Assembly: GCF_017916325.1 (NCBI RefSeq)
Contig: NC_090168.1
Coordinates: forward strand, 236,192 to 300,191
Length of the DNA stretch: 64,000 bases
Direction: 5' to 3'
Origin: Leishmania martiniquensis
Taxonomy: Eukaryota > Euglenozoa > Kinetoplastea > Trypanosomatida > Trypanosomatidae
A model generated the notes under the pieces. The model saw nothing but the letters and a program-made list of their open reading frames with translations. It had not been told where the DNA came from and made no database searches. The translations under genes and the position numbers were made by a program. Positions 1-10,385 of this stretch are shown here, piece after piece. Every line of letters starts with the position of its first letter. Positions within the stretch are counted from its first letter, which is position 1.

Positions 1-888
1 TATATATATATGTGTGTGTGCGACTAGAGGGCAGGAGAGGGGAGGCCATAGGAGGCGCGGAGGCGGTGAGTGCAATGCCGTGAATCGTCATGTGTGCGTG
101 TGCGTGTGTAAGCCCATTGCAGAAGAGGAGCAGAAGAGGGCGTGAGGTAGACAGAGATACGCTTGTGAGGGAGGCCAACCACATTTTGACGACCCAAACA
201 ATGGGCGTCGTACGAGCGAAGGCGCATTTAAAAGGCCCCTGCGGCGGCGGCGGTGCTTTCGCACCCCTTCAGTAGCAACTGTACGGCATACCTCGGCGAT
301 CGCCGCTGCGGTCTTGCCTCTACTTACCACCACTCCCACCTCTATCAGAGATAGCGTATGCATTGCGTTAGCTGAGGGTAGCTTGGGCAGTCGAACAAAA
401 CCGCCGTGGCGGCACTTCAGTTGTGCGGCAGGCAGTTCCCAAATCATTTTTACGTCGTTTATTACTGCGTCATATATTCGCACACGAACGTGTGTGTGTG
501 TGTCTGTGACAGAGCCGTATGTGACCGCACACGACAGCCGGGGAGGGGTGCGAGAGCTAGGGTCGCTATGGTGCACGTGTTGGAACGCCCGAGGATGCGC
601 CCTCGGTCACACCGAGGCACCGTTGCTTGTCAGCGCTGCTGGAGCGATGGTCCACACCACGAACAGGTTGGGTGTTGGCGAGCGAGGATCGACAAAAGGT
701 TATCCGCTCCCGTTTAGGCCCCTCCACGTCCCTCGCGCCTACCGCTTCAGCAGCGGAGATTGATCTTTGCCACAAGCAGCTCACCCCGCCCTCCCATCGC
801 CTCCCCAAGTCATGTCACACCAACACTCCCGTCCCACCCTGTCTCTTGTAGCCACGCGCCGCTCCGCTTTACTTTCGTTTGCGGTGCT
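1..888. other. Spacer, 3' side of the helicase-like gene
   Basis: There is no convincing gene here. The stretch opens with a short TA run and a GT run, with further GT-rich runs near 90-120 and 485-510. The open frames on both strands are short, low in complexity and unlike known proteins. It most likely holds the 3' UTR and downstream spacer of the large minus-strand gene ending at 889. Confidence 0.6.
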
Positions 889-3800
889 CTACTCAGCGAA
901 CTGTAGTCGTTGGGCCCGGGCCTCCTCGATCGCCTCCGCCAGAAGGCGTGGCATGAGCGTGTCCAGCTCCGTGTTGAGGGCTGTCTGCGCCTCCAAAGCG
1001 CGCCGCAGCTTCACAGCCCAGCCGTCCAGCACCGCCTGATATGCGTCTCGCCACGCCTTTTCCTGAGACTGCTGTGTCGCCCTCAGCGCCGCGTACCGCG
1101 CACGGTACACCTGGTAGTCCGTCTTCTCTGTCGCACGCCCGCTGCTGATCTCCAGTGCCTCCTTCCTTAAAAGCAGCTCAGACTTCTTGCTGGCGATGGC
1201 AAATTCTCGACGGAGCTCCGTCTGGGCCTCGGTGGAGAGGAGATGGCGTGGAAGCGTGGTGCCCCTTGCCTCGCCATCCTCCTCCTCTTCTTCGTCGCCG
1301 TTGGCCACATCTGCGCCGCCGTTTGGTTCACCGGCCGCGGTGCCGTGAGTGTCATTCTGCGCATGGTCCATCGGTGGTGTCGCCAGGAGCTCATACCCGA
1401 ACTTCTGTGCAACCTTATTGTAAAGGGCTACGCACCCGGCGCACGCCGTCTCCTCGAGCACGTACGTGGCGTCGTCAGCCACAGTACTCTGCCTAGCCTC
1501 CCCCTCTTTGGCGGCGCGCTGCCGACGCAACAGCTGTGCTGTGACACGGTGGCACGTGACCATCGAACGCGTACCGCACCGCATACACAAGACGGAGACT
1601 GATGTGCGGCAGCGCCTCGTCGGCTCCCCGCAGCGACGCTCCTGGAAATGGCGGAAGAATCCGTACTGCACCGCCTGGCTGCCGTCCGTTCCGCTCACCA
1701 CTCGCTGCCCGCACGCCAATTCTGTCAGACCGGCGTAAGTACACGGTGCACACGACGCACAGCAGGCTCGATGACAGGTGTGGCCGCAGGGCAGCACTGC
1801 GCCACAGGGGTAGGGGCACGAGACGTGGGAAGCATCAACCGCCATCAAGCTGCCGCTCTCTTCAACGCATACAGCGCCGATGCGACGCTGCACGTGGCAC
1901 GGCCTCAAGCAAGCATGCGACGAGTTGGGGCACGTGTCGTACACCTGCAGGCAGAGCGAAAGGCATTCCGTCGGGCCATCTACATGAATCGTCACCATCT
2001 TCTCCTCGGCATCCACATCCTCCTCCTCTCCTTCCGGCAAAGCCGCCGCGGCGACTTCGCCGGCGTCGCGTTCCCGCACAATGGCGATCCGGCGGCACTT
2101 GAAGTGATCTGGGCAAACCATCGCCAGCACGCTGGCCCCCACTTCCGCGGGCAACCAGTACCCGCGGTGGTCTTGTGGCGACAGCAGGCGCCGCTGGAGC
2201 TGCACGAGAGACACAGCCTTGGCAAATAATGGGATGCAGGTGAACACTTCGCGGCTACCAATCAGAAACACACCATGACGTACTCGTCGCAGCAGCCGCC
2301 ACAGCCACCACTGCAGGCGCGTCACGAAGAGCGACGCAGATCCGTCCGACGACTCGGCCCAAAGCTGCTGCCACTCTCGTTGCCGCACATCTGGCCGATG
2401 GCTTCCGTCGTCGGCCACGGTGCCGGAGGAGCCGCCGCGACTTTTCTGCAGCGCAGCAATCACTACCTCGACCAGACCGGAGAGGCATACAATGCCCACT
2501 TCAGCCTCGCACTCTGCCTCTTCGAGGTTGGTGTAGGACATGGCTGTCGCCATCACTGGCGACGCTGTCGACACAACAGACGCCGGGGAGACGGCCTCGT
2601 TGCCGGCATCCTCCAGCGACTCTTTCCACACGCGCACGGATTGCCGAAAATGCGGAGACAGCGCAAGAGGGGACGCTGAAAGCGACGCTGCCATCGCCTC
2701 TGCCTCGGCCGAGGTGCTCGTGTAGATGCCGAAGGATATTTGAGCCGGCGGGGTCGCTGGCCCTGACGCGCCGTCGCAACGCACCGAGTCGTAGCTGGAG
2801 AGGTACTCCATGAGAAATGTCGCTGCCGCGGTGTCGGCAGCAACACAGTTCTCCATGGATGCGCCATGGCTCCACACTTCCACCGCACTGTATGAGGCCA
2901 ACCCAGGAAACGCCGGGGGCGGTGAGGCGGTGTCTGGACTTCCCTGAGCTGGCCCGCACACCTCGCCGCCTTCGCCGTTGTGCGGAGCGCCATCGCGTTC
3001 GTTGTTCACCGACTCGTCAGCTACCTCGGGCAACGCCTGGACATCCTCGATAGTGTAGCGCAGCAGCGCCTGCACCTCCGCACGGCGGCACCGCAACGAG
3101 TCGCGCAGGACTGTGATGGTAATGTCACCAGTACGCTTTAGCTCCGTCTGCAGCGACCGTAGCAGCGCCAGCACGATGCGCTCATGCGATCGGCGACGCT
3201 CCTGAAAGACCGGCACCTCTGAGGTGAGCGAGTAAACGAAGCTAGAGACCGGGGTTAGCATGGCAAATATTCCGTCCTGCACTGCGTCGATGTCGTCGAC
3301 GCACATGTGCGAGGGCTGCCAGCACCAAAGGCACGGCAGCAGCAGTCCCTGCGTCAACTCCGTCGGAGTGCTGGTCAGGACAGTGTGTCGCGTGCTCTGC
3401 GAAGTAGCTGCTACGCCCCAGACCAGATCCTCAAAGAGCTGGAAGATCCATCTAATGGATTCGTGAACGGCCGTGTGGAGGTGCTGCGCCAGCTCTCGCT
3501 GCTTCTCGAGGTAGACGCTGTACCACCCCTCCAGCTGCTCCTTGGATAAAGACGAGAGGTGGGTGGTGGGCGGCATCGTCACCGGTGCATATCGCTCCTC
3601 CGGGGCGACGGCCAGCGACTCCCATGTTGCCGCCGCGGCTTCGTCATGAGCAGCGGCGGCGGCGAGGTCGAGGGACGCAGCCACGTTGCACTCCGGCCAG
3701 AAGTCGGTCGAAATGAACTCCGCCCAGCTGTGCGCAGGCGAAGATGCACTCGCACGGGCCGCCAGATCAGCCGCGTCACGCGCAGACAGCGTCAGCGAGA

Positions 3801-6800
3801 GCAGCGGCGCCGCTAGTGACTCTGTAGCGCGGCACCCGCCGCTCCATAAGCCGGTAGCCCGAAGGCGCTGCAGCTCGGCGTCCAGCTGCGCTGCGAGGGG
3901 AGCATTGAGAGATCGCGCATGCGACTCCTTCACCAGTGCTGCGAGAGAGGTGATCTCGCTCGGCTGCCACGCTGCTGGTGTCTTGTGTGCACCGTTCTGC
4001 CGCCATCCCTCTTGGCCTCCATCCACACGCACCTTGCTAGAGTCGAAGAGAAATTGGGCAACCGAAGCCGGCACGGCCGACGTGGTGACTGCTGGACGCA
4101 GAAGCAGTGGCGTAGAGCAGTACAGGAGCCCTTCGTTGAGCTGCCGGTACAGCCGACGGGCCTCCGCGGCGATGAGGCTGGCTTCATCCAGTAAGTTGAG
4201 CCCGGAACGTGCTCCGCCAGAGGGGGAGAAGATTTCTGCCACGGTGGCGCGACGTAGAGCAGTGACAGTCTGCTTCACCGACGCTATTGCTTGCTTGAGG
4301 TCGCCTTGCACGCTGCGCTGCTGCTCCTGGCGTGCGGCCGCATGCAGTTTCCCTCTCACCAGGGCCGAGGCGTAGAGGACGGCAGTTTTGCCGCTCCCCG
4401 TACAGCCGTCAACCACCCTCACCGAGATGGGCACACCGCTGTTCCCTTGCGCGGCAGTGCCACTGCCGCTTCTGCCTCCACCTGTGCCGGCAGTAAGGGA
4501 GTGAAGTGCCTCCACCTGTGCCGAGGAGAATCCAACCGCTGCGTTCACCGAAGCCAGAAGGGTCTGCAGCGAGGTGACTGTCGCATCGCCTCGACCCTTT
4601 CCGCCTGTGCCAGACGACATCAAAGATGACGCCGCATCCACCCTGACTTCGGCACCAGAGAGCAGCGCAGCTACGGGCGCTGCGAGAGAGGACACGTAGC
4701 GCTGCGTCGGAACGCCGCCATTCACGAAGTGTTCTGTCCAAAGGCCTGCCGCCGCATCCGCACTAAACGGGCGGCCTGCGCGGTGGCTGCCGCCGCGACC
4801 GTTCGCGGTGTCGGTGCGGCCTTTGCTGCTCGCCCCCGCCTCTGCCTGGCGTACGCTAAGAGAGACGGCTTGGAGGCGCCGTAGACAGTCGAGGTACGTG
4901 AGGGCCGGTGTGCCGGCTGGAAGGATCCGCTCCGGTGGTGCGGCGGAGGTCGCAGAGGGCAGCGCCACACGCCGGCGCCGAGAGCCGCGTCGCTGATTCC
5001 CCGCGGCCTCTGCCCCTAGCACCATCCACGCTTGCGCCTGCCCATCTTCTGCCGCCGCAGCGCTCGTCAAGACGAAGTCCGCGAGCATGTCGGCGTCACG
5101 CAGCACGTGAGCCGTCACGCGAGAAGGAGCGTTGGAGATGCTGCTGGCCTTTTCCCCGGGCGAGGTGTTAGTTTTTGCGTGCGTGAGCACCAGTGGGAAG
5201 ACAACCCACTGGCCGTTGAGCTGTACGACGGCATAGGCGAAGAGAGATGCATCCGTGTCGGACACCCGGCACAACTCCAACGCCGACAGGAGTGCCTTCA
5301 TCTCGTCTTGCTGTCGCCTTTCACGCGACCCTTGCACGTGCAGGTGCACAGGCAAGCCAAAGGCCGCGTAATGCTGGACCTCTGCTAGCGAGTACTCCGC
5401 CAGCCCGCCAGACCGCGGGCCCACAGCCTCCACACCGCTCACGCGCACCGCTATCACGCCATCAACACGACCTCTGCACAGCTCTGCCGCGCCGCCAGGG
5501 AGCTTTGTCACGCGTCGCACTGCGCGCGCAGCACTGCCGTAGAGCTCAGCGTAGACTGCCAGTGCGGTTCCGCGGATAAACTGCTGCACCTCGTGGCTGA
5601 GGTAGGGGTTGTAGGTGCGCCGCAGAGCCGCCAACTGCTCTGCAACGGCGCCCTCTTGCAGGTGCCGCTCGTCTCGAATGTGCCCTAGAGTGGGCGGATT
5701 CAGGAGCTCTGCGAGGGTGCCGGTTATGTCGTCGCTGGAACCGCTGAGGTTAGCCTCGAGGCGTTCATGCGAGCGTCGCACATCGTCCTCCAGCTGCAGC
5801 CAGCGTAGCACTTCCTTCAAGACACCGGTGGCAGCCACTCCCTCGAGCACCGCGGATATCGCCTCTTCCGACTCGCTCAAATTCACCGCGGTCTCTTTGC
5901 TGCGCCCGCCGTGAGAATGCTGCAGCCACACGTGAGAAAGGCGAGCGATGACGAGCTCGAAGCCGCTGCAGGCCTGCCGGGCACTGCGTCGCAGCTCGGC
6001 CGTACCGAGCGAGATCTCCGCCGACAGAGCAGAGCTATCACTTGCGTACTGTAACCCTAGCAGCAGGCAGGAGTGAAGTGTTTGCGTCATCAACTGCCGG
6101 GAAGACACTACGGGGTCTGTGGCAATCAGCTTCATAGCCACATGTGAAGCCCCGTCGACATACAGCGGAGACGACAGAAAGAGATACACCAGCCTCTGGC
6201 ACAGCCGCGGCAGGCGCATAGCCAACTCCACGTGGAGGAACACGGCGAGCAGGGTACGCAGCGCAAAGCTGATGGTGCGCCGCAGCCGGTGGAGCGTCTC
6301 AGCATCGGCGCCCCGCATAACGTCAGGCTTTAGGCGCAGCAGCATCGGCAGCTGAAGAGTGCGCCGCCAGCCCTCGCGACCGGTGCTGCCGTCAACGCTC
6401 GGCGACGATGAGGCTGCCGCTGCTTCGAGGAAGGCCAGCTGCGCAAGGCCCGGTGGCTGCTGCAATAGCGCCGCCAGCCAGCGCACAACGACGGCGATGC
6501 TTCCTTCGGTCGCCTCACGCCAGAGGTCGGCATCTGATGGCGTGAAAAGAGACGTATTGTACGTTATAAATTCTCGGTGCGTCGCCCAAGCCGCACCCGA
6601 CGCCACTCCGCTATCGCTGGTCGTGCCGGGCACCTCAGCGACGTTCGCAGGCGGCCGTCTTGGCTGGAAGCGAAGGAGCAGCAGGTCGGCAGGATGTGCA
6701 ATAACGGCGTCTTCTATCGATGCCGGATGTGCAGAAGATCCCCCGCCAGCGCCAGCAACGTCCATCAGCAACGGTGAGGCATCGGCTTCATCGCCTCCCG

Positions 6801-7245
6801 CTGTCGACGGCTTCTGTGCCGCGAGCACCAGCGTCCGGCCGTCGTTCGCAACCAGTTCGACAGTGAGTAAACGCAGAAAGGACCCCTCCTCACTGCAGTG
6901 CAGCAGCTGCTCATACACCAGCTCCTTCGTGAAACCGCCCAGGCAGACAGCGACATCATCGTCCACAAGCGTGGCAACGTCGACCGCGGTCACCGAGGGT
7001 GTCGCATGGGACGAGGTCTCAGTTGCGGGCGTGGTCGTGGCGGTGGTCGTCCCGAGCAGCCGCGACACGAGCGCCGCACGCTCTGCCTCCAGCGATCCAC
7101 TTCGACGGGAAGTCATGCCGAAGATGACCTCAAAGTACAACGCGTAAGGAGACGACGACTTGGAGGTGGCCGAGGCACCGCCAGGGGTATCGTGCGCCCC
7201 CATGCGTGGCGAAACCACCTCCGCCTCCTGACGGGCGCGCTTCAT
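889..7245 (-). CDS. ZNFX1/NFX1-like zinc-finger protein with degenerate SF1 helicase core
   Basis: This encodes 2,118 aa. The frame is open further upstream, but only through a TTG codon, so the first ATG at 7245 (MKRARQEAEV) is the start. A Walker A P-loop, GCTGSGKT, lies at residues 947-954. Near residue 1,660 the segment RHGVFLIGS, followed by a Cys/His block, resembles the end of an Upf1/ZNFX1-type SF1 helicase domain (motif VI and beyond). I could not find a convincing DEAD-type motif II or other clean helicase motifs. From about 1,770 to 1,900 there is a dense Cys/His array (CPYPCG, CGHTCH, CCASCAPC) like NFX1-type zinc fingers, and the last 110 residues are a charged helix. By family it should bind RNA and act as an RNP factor. 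Whether it still hydrolyses ATP is uncertain. It is the last minus-strand gene visible. Confidence 0.75.
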   Translation of the reverse strand: MKRARQEAEVVSPRMGAHDTPGGASATSKSSSPYALYFEVIFGMTSRRSGSLEAERAALVSRLLGTTTATTTPATETSSHATPSVTAVDVATLVDDDVAVCLGGFTKELVYEQLLHCSEEGSFLRLLTVELVANDGRTLVLAAQKPSTAGGDEADASPLLMDVAGAGGGSSAHPASIEDAVIAHPADLLLLRFQPRRPPANVAEVPGTTSDSGVASGAAWATHREFITYNTSLFTPSDADLWREATEGSIAVVVRWLAALLQQPPGLAQLAFLEAAAASSSPSVDGSTGREGWRRTLQLPMLLRLKPDVMRGADAETLHRLRRTISFALRTLLAVFLHVELAMRLPRLCQRLVYLFLSSPLYVDGASHVAMKLIATDPVVSSRQLMTQTLHSCLLLGLQYASDSSALSAEISLGTAELRRSARQACSGFELVIARLSHVWLQHSHGGRSKETAVNLSESEEAISAVLEGVAATGVLKEVLRWLQLEDDVRRSHERLEANLSGSSDDITGTLAELLNPPTLGHIRDERHLQEGAVAEQLAALRRTYNPYLSHEVQQFIRGTALAVYAELYGSAARAVRRVTKLPGGAAELCRGRVDGVIAVRVSGVEAVGPRSGGLAEYSLAEVQHYAAFGLPVHLHVQGSRERRQQDEMKALLSALELCRVSDTDASLFAYAVVQLNGQWVVFPLVLTHAKTNTSPGEKASSISNAPSRVTAHVLRDADMLADFVLTSAAAAEDGQAQAWMVLGAEAAGNQRRGSRRRRVALPSATSAAPPERILPAGTPALTYLDCLRRLQAVSLSVRQAEAGASSKGRTDTANGRGGSHRAGRPFSADAAAGLWTEHFVNGGVPTQRYVSSLAAPVAALLSGAEVRVDAASSLMSSGTGGKGRGDATVTSLQTLLASVNAAVGFSSAQVEALHSLTAGTGGGRSGSGTAAQGNSGVPISVRVVDGCTGSGKTAVLYASALVRGKLHAAARQEQQRSVQGDLKQAIASVKQTVTALRRATVAEIFSPSGGARSGLNLLDEASLIAAEARRLYRQLNEGLLYCSTPLLLRPAVTTSAVPASVAQFLFDSSKVRVDGGQEGWRQNGAHKTPAAWQPSEITSLAALVKESHARSLNAPLAAQLDAELQRLRATGLWSGGCRATESLAAPLLSLTLSARDAADLAARASASSPAHSWAEFISTDFWPECNVAASLDLAAAAAHDEAAAATWESLAVAPEERYAPVTMPPTTHLSSLSKEQLEGWYSVYLEKQRELAQHLHTAVHESIRWIFQLFEDLVWGVAATSQSTRHTVLTSTPTELTQGLLLPCLWCWQPSHMCVDDIDAVQDGIFAMLTPVSSFVYSLTSEVPVFQERRRSHERIVLALLRSLQTELKRTGDITITVLRDSLRCRRAEVQALLRYTIEDVQALPEVADESVNNERDGAPHNGEGGEVCGPAQGSPDTASPPPAFPGLASYSAVEVWSHGASMENCVAADTAAATFLMEYLSSYDSVRCDGASGPATPPAQISFGIYTSTSAEAEAMAASLSASPLALSPHFRQSVRVWKESLEDAGNEAVSPASVVSTASPVMATAMSYTNLEEAECEAEVGIVCLSGLVEVVIAALQKSRGGSSGTVADDGSHRPDVRQREWQQLWAESSDGSASLFVTRLQWWLWRLLRRVRHGVFLIGSREVFTCIPLFAKAVSLVQLQRRLLSPQDHRGYWLPAEVGASVLAMVCPDHFKCRRIAIVRERDAGEVAAAALPEGEEEDVDAEEKMVTIHVDGPTECLSLCLQVYDTCPNSSHACLRPCHVQRRIGAVCVEESGSLMAVDASHVSCPYPCGAVLPCGHTCHRACCASCAPCTYAGLTELACGQRVVSGTDGSQAVQYGFFRHFQERRCGEPTRRCRTSVSVLCMRCGTRSMVTCHRVTAQLLRRQRAAKEGEARQSTVADDATYVLEETACAGCVALYNKVAQKFGYELLATPPMDHAQNDTHGTAAGEPNGGADVANGDEEEEEDGEARGTTLPRHLLSTEAQTELRREFAIASKKSELLLRKEALEISSGRATEKTDYQVYRARYAALRATQQSQEKAWRDAYQAVLDGWAVKLRRALEAQTALNTELDTLMPRLLAEAIEEARAQRLQFAE

Positions 7246-8379
7246 TGGTGAGAGGGGAAGAAAGGCGAGAAAGAGAGACCGCACACAGTTTTTTACCTGG
7301 GAGAGCGCAGAGCTTTCTATTCCGCACCGGAAGAGCTTGCAGAGACGACGCTCAGGGCAAAGCGGCGGGAAAGGGAGATGCACCAACGACGACGCCGTGC
7401 CGCTGGTGGGCGTGATGAGTATGGCCAGACGCCCGACTCCCCTTATACGAAGGCACTGTCCACCGTGTCCGCCGCCAAGAGTTGGCGGGCGGGAAGGGAG
7501 GCGGTAATGGTATGCCAACGTGCGGCCACGGGCAAAAGCCGCAGCAGCACAGAAAAGCAGCTAAAGAGTGAGGTGCAAACTCGCCTTCGGCTCAATGAAC
7601 TGTCGAAGCCCACGCCGACGCCCGCGAACAGCTACAACGGCAGAGCGCCGCGCGTGCTCTACCGAAGGGCGGGCGTCGTTAACGCTGGTGCACCAATCGC
7701 CAAGATGCACAGACACGGACACACGCGCGCACAGCTGAGGCCGCGGCAGGGGGAGGGAATAGACACAGGCCCTATCGAGGACGAGCTGAAGACGTGCAGT
7801 ACCCGGTGTGCGTGTGTACGCGGATGTGTTCTCGCGTGAGGGACGGAGCGCCACGAAGAAGCAGAGGTGAAGGGAGAAAAACAGATGCGCAAAGGTGAAG
7901 GAGCTCGAGCGCGAACGATCAGAGCGCATTGCCGTGCACATCCCCTTCTCCTGCAGTGATCGGCGGCCCCGCCTACTGCCACGGCCAAGAGGGCAGCGCG
8001 GCAGCGGCATTGATGCGGAAAGCTGGCACAAGAAGGCGACATATGCGCTGTGCCCATGGGTGTGACGGTGCGTCTACGCTTCCGTGGGGTAGTGCTGGAA
8101 AGCAGCAAGGACAGCGGATGGAGAGCATAGCCCACTGAGAGTAAAGCTCCACATCCTCCCGAGTGTCGTATCGCAGGCGGCGCGCCATCTTTTTCCGGCG
8201 AAATGAGACATGAAGAGCAGAAAGCAGCGAAAGTCGCCCTCGACCAGCAGCGCATGCGCACTTGTGCACACCATGAGATACGCGGGAGGAACATCAGGTG
8301 AAGAGAGGCCAGAGGCCCGCGCCCATGTGCCCTTGCAAGCGTGTGTGTGTGTGTGTGTATCGCGAAGCTTTGAAAGAAC
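7246..8379. other. Spacer between the helicase-like gene and RtcB (helicase-proximal part)
   Basis: No supported gene is present. Read on the minus strand, 7,246-7,450 has pyrimidine-rich stretches suited to spliced-leader addition for the downstream helicase-like gene. A (GT)n run lies at about 8,340-8,358. The many open frames overlap each other on both strands and have low-complexity translations, so I treat them as GC-rich noise. Confidence 0.5.
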
Positions 8380-8436
8380 ACATCATTCGGCAGCCACGGG
8401 CAGGCTGCCGAGAACACGTCGGGAAACATATACGCA

Positions 8437-8540
8437 TACCAACTCATCCGCGACCACCTCTGGCTGCATCGTCGCCCAGGGCAAGCCGCCCTGCCGTCGA
8501 AGCGAGGCGTGCGCCCAGCACGCTACCCCTCCCCCCTCCC
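8437..8540. repeat. Degenerate fragment related to the 616-bp repeat
   Basis: About 100 bp matches, with scattered mismatches, the start of the 616-bp element (compare 14,309-14,390). The shared core is the stretch around CGTCGCCCAGG and CCCTGCCGTCGAAGCG. It is clearly diverged, unlike the two near-identical full copies, so it looks like an old member of the same family. It lies in the spacer upstream of the large helicase-like gene. Confidence 0.6.
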
Positions 8541-8679
8541 ATCCATTCTTCGCCAGGCGTATCGCCACGCACAAGCGAGAGTTGTGTTAATCGCTGAGAC
8601 CGGCGGCGAAGGTGTCACATGGCATCGGCGAAGGTTCGATGAGAGCCTCTCTGTTCTGCCCGAGCGTGTCCATCTTCTC

Positions 8680-8790
8680 TGCTACACAGCACATCAGCGC
8701 AACGCCGTGACCCCCTCTCGCAGGCCCGATCCCCTCGCGCGAGGCAGCCGCGTACGCACACACACACACACGAACCTCGTCATCCGGTGA
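8680..8790. repeat. Degenerate fragment related to the 551-bp repeat
   Basis: About 110 bp resembles 11,065-11,210 of the 551-bp element. The shared core reads GCAGGCCCGATCCCCTCGCG, followed by GGCAGCCGCGTAC and a CA run. An internal stretch of roughly 25 bp present in the full copies is missing. It lies within 140 bp of the fragment related to the other repeat family, so the two may be parts of one decayed retroposon. Confidence 0.6.
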
Positions 8791-8957
8791 GGGGAATAGG
8801 GGCTGAGGGCCAAGGGACCGTGCTGGAAGGCGGCAGGGGGAGGGGGGGTACAAAAATTGTGCGCACATTCCTCGTTGCTTGCAAGTGACGTAGCGAGGCG
8901 ACATCAGCGCGCTGGGGTGGGTGTGGTCAGATGGCAGACCGTGACGCACGTCATTCC

Positions 8958-10385
8958 TCATCCTTTCACACATAGCACTTGCTGCAGCACCGTGACAATT
9001 TCAACGAGGTCGTCCTGAGCAGCCATGACGGCGCCGATGCTCTTGTACGCCGCGGGTGTTTCGTCCAGCACGCCGCTGTCCTTGCGGCATTCGATGCCGA
9101 CTGTAGCGGCCTCATGGTCCGCCACGGTGAATCGGCGCCGCGCCTCGCCGCGGCTGTAGCGCCTCCCTGCACCGTGCGAACAAGAGCAGTAGCTGGCCAC
9201 ACTGCCTTTACCTCGCACGATGTAGCTGCGCGCCCCCATGGACCCCGGAATCACGGCGAGCTCACCCATACGCGCGGACGTAGCCCCTTTGCGGGTAAGC
9301 CACACATCTTGCTCGCGGAGGGTCTCCCGGCTAGGCGGGTGGGCGGCACAATCGTGAGGCAGCTGTTCTCGAACGGGTATACGAATGCGCTCTACGTAGT
9401 TGTGGTGGCAATTCACGGCTGCCTTTACAGTTGTAAATGGGGTTGTAATGCACTCGCGCATGGCGGCGAGCACAGCGTCCAGCATCACCTGTCGATTCCA
9501 CCACGCGTACCGCTGCGCCCACTCCACTGCAAAGATGTAGTCGCTGAAGTGCTCCGTACCCTCTTCAAGATAGGCTAGGTCGGCGTCGGGAAGGTGAATC
9601 ATGCGTGCCTCCATCTCTTTCTTGGCGAGCTCAATGAAGACGGACCCGATGCGGTTGCCCACACCGCGCGACCCGGAGTGCAGCATGACCCACACATGCT
9701 GCCGCGGCTGCTGGTCATCCAGGCACAGCTCGATGAAGTGGTTTCCTGTGCCAAGTGTGCCCAGGTGATTGAGGTTATTCGTCTTCTCGATGTGTGCCTG
9801 CCGGCGGCACAGCTCCTCGAAGCCGTCGGCGAGGTGCTTCTTCCATACCTGCTGCACGTTCGTCGGCACACCATTGCGCCAGCTGCCAGCGTCCGCGGCG
9901 CTACGACCGCCATGGGTGCGTCCGTGTGGCACACCCAACTCAATAGCCAGCCGCAAGTCTTCTAGTGAACTCGGAAGATCCTCTGCGGTGAGGGAGGTCT
10001 CCACGGCGATCATACCGCACCCGATGTCAACACCGACGCACGCTGGTATGATAGCGTGCACGGTGGGCAAGACCAACCCGACAGTGCAGCCAATCCCAGA
10101 GTGCACGTCCGGCATGACAGCCACAGGTGCTGGAATGATGTGTGCACTCATTTGAGAAATGCGATGCAGCTGGTCGGCCGCGGTCCGCTCCACCTCCACC
10201 CCTTTGCGCCACACTCGAACCTCAACAGGGCTGGAAGGATTACTCATGACCTCGTAATTTGAAGGGGCTTCGAAGGGGTCCTGCACGACTGCAGGCACAT
10301 CCACGTGATGACGCCGTCCTTCATGCGTGCGGCAGGCGAACAACCACAGACCGCGGAAAATCCGTGCGCCACCCCCCTTTCTCAT
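8958..10385 (-). CDS. rtcB: RNA-splicing ligase RtcB, bacterial type
   Basis: This encodes 475 aa. RtcB joins RNA 2',3'-cyclic phosphate or 3'-phosphate ends to 5'-OH ends using GTP and Mn2+. All active-site blocks are present: GVDIGCGM with Cys123, GNHF with His216, LHSGSRG with His236, NCHHN at 325-329 and SHGAGR with His404, the expected guanylated histidine. Pacing and wording follow E. coli RtcB closely from PVEVRVWRKGV to the C-terminal CVKG. An ATG exists at 10,247, but SNYEV just before it aligns with the E. coli N-terminus, so I prefer the ATG at 10,385. This adds about 40 residues rich in Arg and hydrophobics, possibly a mitochondrial presequence. An insertion of about 20 residues follows NCHHNYV. 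Pyrimidine-rich sequence and AGs lie upstream of 10,385 in the sense direction. Confidence 0.93.
   Translation of the reverse strand: MRKGGGARIFRGLWLFACRTHEGRRHHVDVPAVVQDPFEAPSNYEVMSNPSSPVEVRVWRKGVEVERTAADQLHRISQMSAHIIPAPVAVMPDVHSGIGCTVGLVLPTVHAIIPACVGVDIGCGMIAVETSLTAEDLPSSLEDLRLAIELGVPHGRTHGGRSAADAGSWRNGVPTNVQQVWKKHLADGFEELCRRQAHIEKTNNLNHLGTLGTGNHFIELCLDDQQPRQHVWVMLHSGSRGVGNRIGSVFIELAKKEMEARMIHLPDADLAYLEEGTEHFSDYIFAVEWAQRYAWWNRQVMLDAVLAAMRECITTPFTTVKAAVNCHHNYVERIRIPVREQLPHDCAAHPPSRETLREQDVWLTRKGATSARMGELAVIPGSMGARSYIVRGKGSVASYCSCSHGAGRRYSRGEARRRFTVADHEAATVGIECRKDSGVLDETPAAYKSIGAVMAAQDDLVEIVTVLQQVLCVKG

Noticed and set aside
7246..7518. 91-residue N-terminal extension of the helicase-like protein
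   Set aside because: It opens at a TTG with no ATG before 7,245, so there is no supported start.
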